This document shows positions 11,790-22,009 of a DNA stretch of 25,000 bases, piece after piece. The notes under the pieces are model-generated. The model was not told the origin of the DNA. It saw only the letters and a list, made by a program, of their open reading frames with translations, and searched no databases. Source of the DNA: Pigoraptor vietnamica (taxonomy: Eukaryota > Opisthokonta > Filasterea); assembly GCA_943704525.1 (NCBI GenBank), contig CALSCQ010003220.1:1-25000 (forward strand). Direction: 5' to 3'. Position 1 is the stretch's first letter. Each line of letters starts with the position of its first letter. The position numbers were made by a program, and so were the translations under genes.

Positions 11790-12277
11790 GGTTGCGGCGG
11801 TGCGTGTCACGCACAAGTCACGCAAACTGAAAGTATCGCTGAGAAATAACGAGTGTGAAGTCGATTACTCTCTGTTTTTAATCGGCTTTTGGATCTGTTT
11901 GAACGTGACGTGACGTGGGCCTTCCCTCTGGGTGGGTGTGGAACATTCCTCACACACACCGGAACGTTCCACTCACACTCACAGACACACACCGCACACA
12001 ACGCACACACACACAGGCACGCACGCACGCACGTACGCAGACTCTCGCACACACACGTGAGCAGCAATCCCAGCCATGGGCTGGGCACGAGAGGGAGCAC
12101 GTGCCAAGCCTGTTACAGCAACTGCGCAAAAATGTCCGGCAACCCTTATTACTATATATCCGGTTTTAATTTCACCATTACTCAACAGATAATCACCCGA
12201 AAAATATAAGAATGAAACTAAGTATTACACTAGCCTACTGCCAGCTTACTTAATTCGCTTTTACTCCCGTCGCATCC
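11790..12277. promoter_or_regulatory. FBPase upstream region and 3' flank of the AidB-like gene
   Basis: These 488 bp contain, from left to right, TGACG repeats at about 11903-11918, the paired GGAA/TTCC palindromes at 11938-11972, a CA/GC-rich simple-sequence zone at about 11970-12055, and an A+T-rich stretch at 12120-12260. The last probably holds the 3' UTR and poly(A) signals of the AidB-like gene. No exon was found. Confidence 0.5.
11938..11972. promoter_or_regulatory. Two heat-shock-element-like palindromes upstream of FBPase
   Basis: GTGGAACATTCC (11938-11949) and GGAACGTTCCAC (11961-11972) are near-perfect inverted copies of each other, and each contains GAAnnTTC, the head-to-head pair recognised by heat-shock factor. 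Centres are about 22 bp apart, roughly two helical turns, and about 150-185 bp upstream of the FBPase start codon. Binding is inference. Confidence 0.45.
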
Positions 12278-14271
12278 TCACGCCGTCCAGCCCACAGCGC
12301 GATCGATGATCTTCTGTGCTGAGCGCGCTGCTTCCGCAGGCAGCGTGCCGTAAACAAAGCCACCCCCGCCCAGCCGCGACGACAGGAAGGCGTTCAGCAC
12401 TTCCGACGGCGAATTCTGCGCAAGCAGCGACGCTTGCATGCAGACGGCCAGCCGCTCGACCACTCGGCGCGCCCCAATTTCCTCGAAAGGCTTTGACACG
12501 AGGGCGCGAAGGCCGTCAATTTCGTCGTCCAGCCGCTTGTCCGCGCCGCGCGCGTGCGCCAGCTCCGAGAAGAATGCGTCCACGCTCTGCGGCTCCGTCT
12601 TCATCGCACGGAGAACGTCCAGCGTGATGACGTTGCCCGAACCCTCCCAAATTCCGTTGAGCGGCGCCTCGCGGAAGGCACGCGCAAGCACGCCGTCCTC
12701 GACGTAACCGTTGCCGCCATGGCACTCCATCGCCTCGTGCACGTGACCGACGACGCGCTTGCAGATCCAATACTTGGACACGGCCGTCGCAATGCGGCCA
12801 AACGCCCGCTCGCTCTCGCTCTGCCCAGCGCCAAACGAGCGCGCGAGGCGCATAGTCATGAGCGCCGCTGCCTCCGACTCGATCGCGAGGTCCGCGAGCA
12901 CGTTCGCCATAAGCGGATGCTGGCGGACGGCCTTTCCAAACGCGCGGCGGTGGCTCGTGTGGTGCACGGCGTGGATCACGCCGAGCCGCATGAGGGACGA
13001 CGCGCCGATGCAGCAGTCCAGGCGCGTGTGCATGACCATGTCGATGATGGTGGGGATGCCGCGGCCCTCGGGACCGACGCGCACGGCGTACGCGTTGCGG
13101 TACTCAATTTCGGACGATGCGTTCGACTTGTTGCCGAGCTTCTCCTTCAGCCGCATGATCTGCATCGAGTTGCGCGTGTCGTCCGGTCGCCACCGCGGCA
13201 CGAGGAAGCACGTGGGCGCGTTGGAACCGGGCGTCTTGGCGAGCGTGAGGAAGGCGTCGCACATCGGCGCAGAGCAAAACCACCTGCAGAAGGGCGGCTG
13301 TGAGGCCTTGCACAAAGCGCACGCCCCTCACGCTGCGGCCGTAAAAACAAACGAACAAACCTATCGAATCTGATTCTGACGGTATGACACAGAGGAGAGG
13401 TGAGGGAGAGAGGACTCACTTGTGGCCCAGAAGGAGATATTCGTTCTTCGTGCTGCCCGGCAACGGCGTTGCGGTGGTTGTGTTTGCGCGCACGTCAGAG
13501 CCGCCCTGCGACGCCAATTCGATCAACCCATGCCAGTCCCAAGGCACAGAACAACGCAGCCGCAAACTGCACAGTCAACAAGCGCACCTGCTTCTCCGTC
13601 ATGGCCATGCCGCACTGCGCGCCAGTCTTCTTGTGCGCCGGGAGAACGCGCGGGTCGTATTCGTTGCTCTTGAAGCGCGGCTCCCACTCCTTCGCCACCG
13701 CCGCCTCGTGCCGGATCGCCGGCACAGCAGCATACGTCATCGACAGCGGGCAGCCAATCCCAGATTCCGCCTGGCTAAAGAGGTACAGCTTCATGGCGCG
13801 CGCCACGTGTGCGCCGGGGCGGCTCTCGTTGTTCCACGCGTACGAGTGCACGCCGTGCGAGACGGCCATCGTCATCAGCCCGTGGTACGACGGGTGGAAA
13901 TCGACCTCGTCCACGCGGTTGCCGTAGCGATCGTGCGTCTTCAGCGTCGGCGTGTACTTGTTCGCGAGGTGTCCCATCTCGATAATCTTGTCCGTGCCCA
14001 CAATGCGGCCGAGGTCGCGCACGCTCTCGATGGCCCACTCGGCGCCCTCCGCCCGCAGCACGTGCCGGAGAACGACATCATTGTCAAACGCGTTGTAGTT
14101 CTCCAGCGGAGGCGGCTGGTTTTCGACGCGGTGAGTATGCGGCGATGGCCCATACGGCGATTCAGCGGGGGAATCGGCAGGCACGGCGGCAGCACTGGAA
14201 GCAGCCCTCGCAGTGTGTCGGAGGGCAGAGACGCGCGGTGTGCGGCGCCCCACGCTGCGCAGCGCGTACAT
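12278..14271 (-). CDS. AidB-like acyl-CoA dehydrogenase, probably mitochondrial
   Basis: Three exons (14271-13588, 13505-13420, 13283-12278) give 591 residues. Similarity to bacterial AidB runs through the protein: PLENYNAF, REAVTREGA-like LRAEGAEW, DEVDFHPSYHGLM, MTEKQGGSDVRANTT at the FAD site, LKEKLGNKSNAS, CKRVVGHVHEAMECHGGNGYVE and the FREAPLNGIWEGSGN motif with the conserved Glu near residue 470. These flavoproteins belong to the acyl-CoA dehydrogenase family; the physiological substrate of AidB-type members is unsettled. The first ~45 residues are rich in Arg, Ala and Ser and lack acidic residues, as in a mitochondrial targeting peptide. The frame runs further upstream to a TTG, but the first ATG is at 14271. 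The end reads GWTA with no peroxisomal SKL. Confidence 0.92.
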
Positions 14272-14687
14272 TCTCTTGAGAACAACGGAGTACAGTCGAA
14301 AAATAAAGTTCCGCAGCGTGTGGGTGGTCGATCTGAGCAAGCGGGAACTTATGAAGGTGTCGTGTGCCCGTGTGTGTGTGTGTGTGCTAGAATGTGTGAC
14401 ATGCCGTCATTTAGTCAAATGTCGTCATAGTGACGATTACGTGTTACCCGCACATGCCCACACCTGTCAATCGCTGTCAAACGCACACACCCGCGCAGTC
14501 ACCGACCCACACGACAGAGTGTGCAGCCCTCCTGTTCTCAAGGCGCAGGCGCCGAGAGGACGTTATGCCGGCGACAGCTTGAACGCTTTGAGCAACAGTG
14601 TAGCTGGTTCATCCGCCGGTGACTCTAAGTCCGACGCGCCGGCGCCGAGAAGCCGCCTTGGCTGCGGCTTCACACAATCAACTGAGG
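14272..14687. promoter_or_regulatory. Divergent intergenic region, AidB-like / PDI
   Basis: These 416 bp separate two divergent start codons. They contain a short GT run at about 14371-14386, a cluster of CGTCA/TGACG half-sites at 14405-14436, including the inverted repeat TCGTCA-TAG-TGACGA (14422-14436), and a CA-rich patch. No exon was recognised. Confidence 0.45.
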
Positions 14688-16799
14688 ATGCGGGCGCATG
14701 TGGCCATTGCCCTGTGTTGCACCCTTCTGCTATCGATTACCCAATTCTCGGCGGCGCAGTCCGAGAACGGGCGCAGGAATATCCTGGACATCACGCCCGA
14801 CAACTTTGATGAGGTGAGCCGCCGGCTGACTCACTATCTGAAATCAGTGAAATTGGAGTCGCGGTGGGTTGGCCCCTGAAGCAGCCGTGTAATAAGAGTG
14901 TGTCATGCGGCGACTAGCAGTGCTGAGCTGCTCTTCTCACCTTAGTGCGTGGTGCTGCGCAGCATGTGAACGGCGGTCGCAATGTCGCTGTCCTCTTCTA
15001 CAGGACGACAGGTACGACGTAACTGTGTCTCGCAATTGACTGACGGCCGGGCGCCGAACGCTCACTTTGACACATCAACACGCCGCAGGTTGCCTCGAGT
15101 GTGCTGAGCTTGAGCCGGAGTACGAGCTTGTTGCGGACGCCTTCGAGCGTGCGGGACGCCCCGTCGTCATTGCGCGCGTGAACGCCGGAAGGCACGGTCC
15201 CCTTGCGCGCCGCTTCCAGGCCGAGGCAGCGCTGCCGGAGGTCATTCTCTTTCCGCGGTCGAAACCGGATTACGTCAAGTGGGTGTTGTCGACCGTGTGC
15301 GCACGTATATGCAGTCTGCGAACATCATGGCACCAGCCCATGTCCTCATGGAGCAGTGCGACTGAGCGTTCGGTTGCGTTTCGCTTCGTTATGTCGACTT
15401 GCCGAGTGAGTGGCCGACTGTTAATACGCTGCCTCTTACAGGCTCACGTCCACCGACGCGACCAACGCGGACGCCATAGTCGCATGGCTCAACAAGGCCG
15501 TCGGTGCGTGCGCTTGCCTGGCCATTACACAGATCCGTCGGTGTCTGCCTGCCTGTTAGTCGCCGTGAGGGATTTGCAGTGTCCCGCCGGCAATCACCAG
15601 TAGCTGGTGACTGTTGCCCTCACGATCGCCGCCTCAGCCCTGACCCCTGTCCCAATCCCTCGTCACCTGACAGGGAGCCGCGCCGTCGTTGAGCGCCCTC
15701 CGCCGGCTTACGTGGAGCTTGAGCCGGACAACTTCGACCGCGTCGTGGGCGACAAAGAGCGCGGCACCTTTGTCTTCTTCTACGCCTCGTGTGAGTATGC
15801 CAGATGCCACTGTCGCCCTTATCTCGGGGCGTGCCTGCCAGCGAGCCTGACCCAACTGGAGTGCATTATATTGTCGTGCTGCATTTCATATCCGAAGCAT
15901 TGACCCTTTTACATGGACTGCCTCACTCACGGCAGGGTGTCGCGCGTGCCGCATTTTCTGGACGCGCTTCCGGCGTATCGCGGAGGCGTTCCGTCGCGAG
16001 GACAAGTGCACCCTTGCGGCATTCAACGCGCACGTCCACAAGTCCATTGGGCAGATCTACGCACCCGACGGATACCCCAACATCAAGATATGGCCGCGCG
16101 TGGGCGCTGCGAAGGTGGGCAGTCGTATACCAGTGCGTGGCACTGAGTGTGGGTTGGTCGGTCGGTTCGCTGTCGTAACTATCGTGCGAGTTCGTGCGCC
16201 CCCATGACAGTTATTGAAACCCACTAACGCACGCGCGCGCCATCCCGCGTTCTGGTGCAGGGGACGCCGGTGCAATTCCCCCAGAGCGAGCTGGAGGTGG
16301 AAGACGTGCTTGGCTTCATCAACGAGCACTGCGGCACCGACAGGCGCATCGACGGCTCCCTCGGAGACACCGCCGGACGCATGGCCGACTTCGACGAGCT
16401 TGCGCACGAATTCGCGACGGCGCCAGATGGCAGCGACGCGCGCGCGGCGGCCAAGGAGAAGTTGGTGGCCGCGGCCAAGGCAAGCTCCCAAAGGTACGAA
16501 CCGCTTGCATGTGTGCCGTGCGTAAAGAGGCTGCACGTGCGTATGCACACGACCGCACGTCACTCTTGCTTCCGTGCGTTGTACTGAACCGGCCACTGGC
16601 ATCGGTCGCTCGCAGCGAGGCGAAGGAATACGCGCGCGTTGCCGCCGGGATACTGAGGGAGGGCGTCGAGTACTACGACGGCGAGCGGAGGCGGCTAGAG
16701 AAGCGCGCAGAGCACCCGAACCTCGACGGCTACAAGCGCGACGAAGCAAAGGTCAAGCTCAACATACTGCGCGCCTTCGCGGCGGTGAAGCCAAAGTAG
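14688..16799 (+). CDS. Secreted/ER protein disulfide isomerase with ERp29-type tail
   Basis: Eight exons (14688-14813, 14963-15011, 15089-15278, 15442-15503, 15674-15790, 15936-16114, 16261-16493, 16616-16799) join in phase to 379 residues. A signal peptide (about 1-23, hydrophobic IALCCTLLLSI) is followed by two thioredoxin-like domains and a C-terminal helical domain of the ERp29/PDI-D type (about 270-375, with KYARVAAGILREG-like helices). Each thioredoxin domain has a CxxC in the expected place after the FY strand: CLEC at 60-63 and WCRAC at 182-186, in place of the usual WCGHC. The order a-a-D matches PDIs of plants, amoebae and oomycetes. The product should handle disulfides in the secretory pathway. 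No KDEL-type signal is present; the protein ends VKPK. A DNF motif follows the signal peptide and is repeated before domain two (PDNFDR). Confidence 0.88.
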
Positions 16800-17008
16800 C
16801 CACGTGACACAGAATGAAGTCGATGAACGATCGGATGGGACCATCGCAGGCCAGCCAACACTGAGCACTGCGGCGTCGAGGACGAACGGAGAGAGTGCAA
16901 GACCCCACGCCCACGGAAATAATCATCCATTATGCAGAGACAGACGCAATCGAACGCACGCACGCACGCACATCAAACACAGCGCACAACAACAGCGCAA
17001 CCGGCGCA

Positions 17009-17956
17009 CTACTGAGGGTTGCCCTGTGCAGGCCCGCCCCCGCCCCGTCCCCGTCCGCCGCGACCCCCGCCGTGCGATCCTCTACCTCGCGCAGACGCGC
17101 CCCTTTCACCCCTTGCGTGCGGCTGCTGTGCACGTGCGTGGGCATTCGCAGCGGCGCTCGTCGGCGGTGCATGCAATGGAGTCTCTGCAGCATTTCCGCT
17201 TCCCGGCGCGGCCGGGGCTGTGTGACTTCCCCCGCGTGGCGATTTTGAACCTCTGGTGCCGTGCTTTGCGCCCCGTGATCGCTGCTGTTGAGGCTGCGAT
17301 GGCGGCTGTCCAGACTCGCCCGGAACACCTCCGTCCAAGTCCATCGGCGCAGGTCCCTCGCCCGCGTGCTTCTCGCGCCCCCCTGTGGAGAGATATATTA
17401 TGGGTTGAGACGCACAAGGGACTGAGAAGGCGATTCAACGCATTGGGATGCGACAACAGCGAAACCTCGCAACGACCCATAAACTCAACTGCCGAGACAG
17501 TCGCACAGACGGGTTCGGTTGGGTCACTCACGCTTTTTCTTCGCCGATGCAGCATGCGCAGCCTTGTCCTCGCGCTCGAGTTCCGCGGCTGCCGCGGGGT
17601 CGAATTGAATCGGCGGTTGGTACCTGCAAAAGCAAGAACAGCACGAGGGACACCGACAAGCAACGGCGTTACTCTCCGCGGTGCCGAAAGCAGGCAAAGG
17701 GAGAGGGTCCAACTGAACGCCACTTCATCGAGTGCGACAGGTGACATGCACGCACGCGCACATGTACCCAGCGCTGCAGGCATAAAGGGAGAGGGTCTAA
17801 CTGAACGCCACTCATCGAGTGCGTGGCACGCATGCACACGCACATGTACGCAGCGCTGCAGCCCACCCTGGCGTCGTCGGATCCAACTGGGCGACGGCGA
17901 GCGTTATTTCGATGGCAGGCACGTGCTTTGTTACGCGTATTCTGCGACAATAATGT

Positions 17957-18006
<50 letters not shown>

Positions 18007-18616
18007 GAATGGGTTTTCCACGCACCAGTACCATGGTGTACATGTCACACGCACAATGGAACAACGAGCGGCGCCACGCACGTGTCAAGGCCGGGCTCGG
18101 TGGGCTCCCACACGTCAACGGCGGTCCGATAGGAGATGCGTGTGATTTGGTGCACTCCCGGCACGCGCCTCTTCGCAATCTCAGCCACGGAGACGGCCTT
18201 TGCGACGGATCGCCCGACGCCGCAGAGCACGGACGTTCCTTCTGTCGACTGTGCACCGAAGCGCAAGATGTAAGAAAGGACAGCGGGTCCAAGGATTCAC
18301 GCATTCAGCGGAATGCTTCCCCATATACTTTTCGCCCGCACTTTTACCCCACACACTCAAACACACCCGCACACACTTACATACAGACTGCTCCGACATG
18401 CTTCAAACAGTGACCAATAACAACCGCCCACACACAAGCGTGCATGCATGCACACACCCTCAACATCTCGACCGCCTTGCCGACGTACTCGTGCACTTTG
18501 CCACGTGACACAATACGCAGCGCGTTCGGCGGCACAGGCGCTGTGTCTCCCATGTCGTCGTCGGCACTTGCGCGGCCGATGACATCCTGCGCCTTGCGGT
18601 ACTTTTCCACTGGCAT
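17009..18616 (-). CDS. Alba-domain RNA/DNA-binding protein with RGG tail
   Basis: Four exons (18616-18458, 18248-18082, 17623-17532, 17382-17009) give 263 residues. The Alba fold spans about residues 25-110: RIVSRGKVHEYVGKAVEML, then SVLCGVGRSVAKAVSVAEI and PGVHQITRISY, matching the RNA-binding loop and helix pattern of Alba/Rpp20-Rpp25 proteins. A short basic linker (AKKK RGREKH) leads to a long low-complexity tail that ends in GRGSHGGGRGGRGRGGGG, an RGG-type RNA-binding and arginine-methylation region. Alba-RGG proteins in plants, trypanosomes and apicomplexans act in mRNA storage and translation. Intron 2 is unusually long (458 nt) because it contains a duplication and a G35 tract. The 3' end converges with the PDI gene, about 210 bp apart. 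Confidence 0.87.
17697..17861. repeat. Two-copy ~88-bp tandem duplication in Alba intron 2
   Basis: Copies at about 17697-17780 and 17784-17861 share GAGAGGGTC, AACTGAACGCCACT, ATCGAGTGCG, CACATGTAC and CAGCGCTGCAG at a constant offset near 88 bp, with small indels. The first copy begins about 75 bp upstream of the intron's 3' splice site as transcribed. Confidence 0.85.
17954..18005. repeat. (GT)n followed by a 35-base G tract in Alba intron 2
   Basis: About eight GT units (17954-17970) run into 35 uninterrupted G (17971-18005). On the transcript of the Alba gene this is a C tract followed by (AC)n. Single-stranded, the plus strand could form a G-quadruplex. The exact length is unreliable in sequencing data. 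Confidence 0.95.
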
Positions 18617-18669
18617 GGCAAGCAGATGTCGGATCAGCTTCCGTCAAAGCCATCGACTCAAATAAACAG

Positions 18670-18679
18670 ACACACACAC

Positions 18680-18761
<82 letters not shown>
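18670..18761. repeat. Long (CA)n microsatellite upstream of the TBC gene
   Basis: About 46 dinucleotide units with one phase slip at 18680/18681 lie between the Alba start codon (18616) and the first recognisable TBC exon (18799). Read in the TBC frame the tract would encode alternating Thr and His, which is unlikely to be real protein. Confidence 0.95.
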
Positions 18762-18763
<2 letters not shown>

Positions 18764-18798
18764 CCGCTCGCAACTTCCTCACTGCGCCCGTTCTGCAG

Positions 18799-19372
18799 AT
18801 TCCCCGAGAGCGACTACTTTCAGTCGCCGCGAATTCGCGCCATCATGATGGACGTCCTGTTCTGTTACACGAAGCTCCACCCGGAGCTGTCGTATCGCCA
18901 GGGCATGCACGAGCTGCTTGCGCCGATCATCCAAGTGCTCGACTGCGAGAAGATCTCTTCGAAGGACGGGTGCGTTGTTGCCGTGTCCGATAATGGCGTT
19001 TGTGTGAGCGTGCGTGCTGTGCTGTGTGCTCGTGTGCGTGCTGGGCTTACGGCTGGAAGACTGCATGAGCTTTTCCATTCCGTCTGTGTCCATTTGTTGT
19101 GCCAGTACGTGCCAACAGACCATCATCTCTGTTTGCGCATCGCACAATGTTGACCGCGCACATTTTCGTTCCCATTTCCGCCTTCAGCGACGAACTCATG
19201 CGGCTGATTCTGAGCGAAGATCACGTGAGGCACGACTCCTTTGCCCTGTTCTCTCGCCTCATGGTGTCGACGCGGGAGTGGTACACGCAGGGCGACGACA
19301 CGCGAACACCGCGAACATCCGTGGTCAGTGTGCACGCGAGGCTCCCACAACATACACGCACACATACACGCA

Positions 19373-19404
<32 letters not shown>

Positions 19405-19457
19405 CACCACATACACACACACACACACGCACACACACACACACACACACACGCACA

Positions 19458-19490
<33 letters not shown>

Positions 19491-21532
19491 GTTGCAGGCT
19501 CATCTGTTGAATACGTCACTGTCACTCATGCTTTTGCTTCGCACAGCCCCAATCGCCGGGCATCGTTTCCCTGGGTTCCGTGTCGAGCGAAGACTCGGTG
19601 AGTCGTCGTGCCACACAGCGCTAGGGCGCGTGCGACAACTTCAACAATCATGCTCCTGCGGTCGCGCGCACTTCGAGTTGTCCTTCTCCCCCGGCTAATC
19701 TTTTTGTTCTCCGCGATGATGCAGTCGTCTCCGCCGGCGATTGTTACGAAGCTGCGCCGCATTCAGCACGTGCTGTTGCGTGAGGTCGACCCCGAGCTCT
19801 ACCAGCACCTCCTCAAGATGGAGATTGAACCGCAAATTTACGGGCTGTGAGTGGTCTCTGAGGACTCGTGCGTGGCCACATGCGTGCGCGTGCCCACTCA
19901 CAAGTGCGGACGCATGCACTTTGAAGACTCACACACAATTTCCTCTTGCTCTGTTACTGATACGGTGTTCTGTCATTGTTACGGTCCACTGATGTACTAT
20001 CGCTGAATGCTGTCGCAGGCGGTGGCTTCGCCTCTTGTTCGGGCGCGAGTTCCACCTCGTCGACGTGCTTGTGTTGTGGGACGCCATTTTCGCCGACGGC
20101 TCGCAATTTGAAATTGTGGACTACATATGCGCCGCGATGCTCTCGTACATTCGCACGCACCGTGAGTGGCTCTCTCTCTGCGTTGCAGCGTCAGTTATAT
20201 GTGCATTCGCCCCTGCGTCAGACTTCACAAACGCCGTCGCGCTGTGTGCGTGCATGTGTGCTGTCACCGATTTTTCTTTTTGGTTAACTCTGTCGTGCGC
20301 AGTTATACAGGGAGACTACGTCACGTGCCTCAAGCGCCTCATGAAGTATCCGCCAGTGGAGGACGTCCGCATCATTATCGAGAAGGCCCAGCAGATACGG
20401 CAAAACCAGAGCCAGATTGCGCGGTCGGCGTCGCCGGTCCCCTCGAAAGGGCGCACGTCCGCAGCATCCGGGGGTTCCTCGACGCCGCCCACGCCGACGC
20501 AGTCGCTCTCGAGCACAAACTTCGCCAACGCACTTGGGGCAACGACGTCCACACGCCCGAGCCCTGGCACGCGGCGACAGTCGGCGGGACCGCAAGCGGC
20601 GCCGCGGATGAAGGTTGGCAGCTGGGTCAGACGGTGATGATCGTGCGTGCGCCACTGGCAGACAGAGAGGGAAAGAGGCGCGTGAAGTGTTGTTTAAGAG
20701 GCGCGTAAAGTGTTGTTCTGCATCAATTTTTGCATCGGACCGCTTCTCACGCCTAACCGTGCTCTCCCCAGGTGCAGGACCTTGCAAAGCCAGTGGCAAA
20801 CTTTGTCAGTTTCATCGGAAGTTCTTTCCGGTCCGTCGGAGACTCGACCGCCGTCCCTGCGACCGCGCCCGCGACACAGTCCTCCACAGCACCGCCGGCG
20901 GAGAAGTCGAATCGCGTGTCTGTGATATCGACCGAGGGGAGAGAGACGCCGCCGAACGCACGGCCGTCCACGCCGACCCGCGAAAGGGTCGCGCGCCAAA
21001 AGTCAACGGCAAGCGTGGCAGGTGGGGACGTGCTTTCGTTTTGTAAAAGTGTCGTTGTGAAATGGCGGTTTCCGCGTTGCTGACCCTCACCCCATCTACG
21101 TGCACAGGAGCCGCGGAGGACGCACAGCGGGTGCGTGATCTCGAGGCGATGAACAAGGCGTGCGCGCGTCGCATACAGAGCCACCTCCGCAAGCTCGAGC
21201 AAGAGCTGGCCAAGATGCCCGACGGCGGCGGCGAGGACGGTCCGGACAAGCGCGCCATGTACCTCGCCATCGCGGGACTCAAGCAGACGCGCGACATTCT
21301 CTACGGCGACCTGCCTTTCCACGCGGCGGGTGACGCAGCGGACGGCGAAGGGACCGAGGACGAGAGCCCGGTCAAGGAAGCGTCCGCCGACGGAGAGGGC
21401 GCGGGCGCGGCTGGCAGGGCCATTTCGCGCTCGCTCTTTGCGGGTGAGAGTGCTCCGGGGACGCAGGAAGCGGAGGCATCGCCGTCGATAGGCGCGGCTG
21501 CCATCGACCCGCTCGGGGCGCTGCTACACTGA
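18799..21532 (+). CDS. TBC1D5: TBC1D5-like Rab GTPase-activating protein, 5' exons not found
   Basis: Eight exons (18799-18969, 19188-19323, 19547-19597, 19725-19846, 20019-20161, 20303-20613, 20772-21021, 21108-21532) give 535 residues to the stop. FPESDYFQSP, VLFCYTKLHPELSYRQGMHELLAPI (with the glutamine finger YRQG), LMVSTREWY, EPQIYGLRWLRLLFGREF, VLWDAIFADG and GDYVTCLKRLMKYP match TBC1D5, a Rab7 GAP that works with retromer and in autophagy. After the TBC domain is a Ser/Thr/Pro-rich linker and a C-terminal coiled coil (LEAMNKACARRIQSHL and AIAGLKQTRDIL) also seen in this subfamily. The first visible exon starts in phase 2 after CTGCAG; the exon that should carry the IxxDxxR arginine finger is absent. 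The donors at 19324 (GTCAGT) and 20614 (GTTGGC) are the least certain. A continuous frame to an ATG at 18626 exists but crosses the CA tract. Confidence 0.87.
19352..19490. repeat. Compound (CA)n/(GCAC)n tract in a TBC intron
   Basis: CA and GCAC units fill most of the 223-nt intron 19324-19546, leaving about 55 nt with a normal pyrimidine-rich end before the CACAG acceptor. The His/Thr-rich frames here are artefacts. Confidence 0.95.
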
Positions 21533-21905
21533 TGCAGGGGCTCTTCTCCCGTGGAAATAACAAACACGGCATTGCTGTAGAGAGCAAACGCAGGTCGAAG
21601 AGCAAGCGCTCCGTCCACGCGGAGAGAAGAGGAGACAAGCTATTCGCAAGAAAGCATCGAATGCAATTACAACCAAGGAGCATCTTTACTCCGACATCGC
21701 AGTGTGGGGCGGTCGGCACGGACAGTTTCTCTGTCGCTTTGAAGCTTCGCCTGCGAGCCAAGGGGTTTTTAAAAGTCAGACGATCAATTTGACAACAGCA
21801 TAATCAAGGAAAATGGAAAAAGGCGGACATGAAGGCACCAACGCACCATTCGTATGCGGCGTGCGTGATGCGTGTAGCTAGCTCGTGTTTTGGCTTGCAC
21901 ACTGC
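21533..21905. other. Intergenic, TBC gene 3' end to the duplication
   Basis: About 370 bp between the stops of two converging genes. It is purine-rich on the plus strand and moderately A-rich at 21780-21830 (AATCAAGGAAAATGGAAAAAGG). It presumably holds both 3' UTRs. Nothing else is recognised. Confidence 0.5.
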
Positions 21906-22009
21906 AAGGGCTCATCGCTGCGTTCCGGTGGCACCGCCTTCCACGTGCTCAACATGCAAGGGCTCATCGCTGCGTTCCGGTGGCACCGCCTTCCACGTTC
22001 CCCTGTTGA
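21906..22009. repeat. 52-bp perfect tandem duplication at the end of the micro-protein gene
   Basis: Two copies with period 52 share AGGGCTCATCGCTGCG and TTCCGGTGGCACCGCC then TTCCACGT. The final codons and stop (TGA at 21966-21964, minus strand) of the PIGBOS1-like frame lie in the right copy; the left copy repeats the same codons and stop at 21914-21912, downstream of the used stop. The copies differ only at the distal ends (GCTCAAC versus TCCCCTG). Confidence 0.9.

Noticed and set aside
13384-14430. 348-codon open frame opposite the AidB-like gene
   Set aside because: Antisense shadow of conserved coding sequence with no recognisable domain.
16804-18132. 442-codon plus-strand frame
   Set aside because: It crosses Alba exons, introns, the duplication and the G tract in antisense; the poly-Gly run comes from the G35 tract.
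19014-19698. His/Thr and Cys/Val repeat proteins on both strands
   Set aside because: These are translations of CA/GT microsatellites inside a TBC intron.
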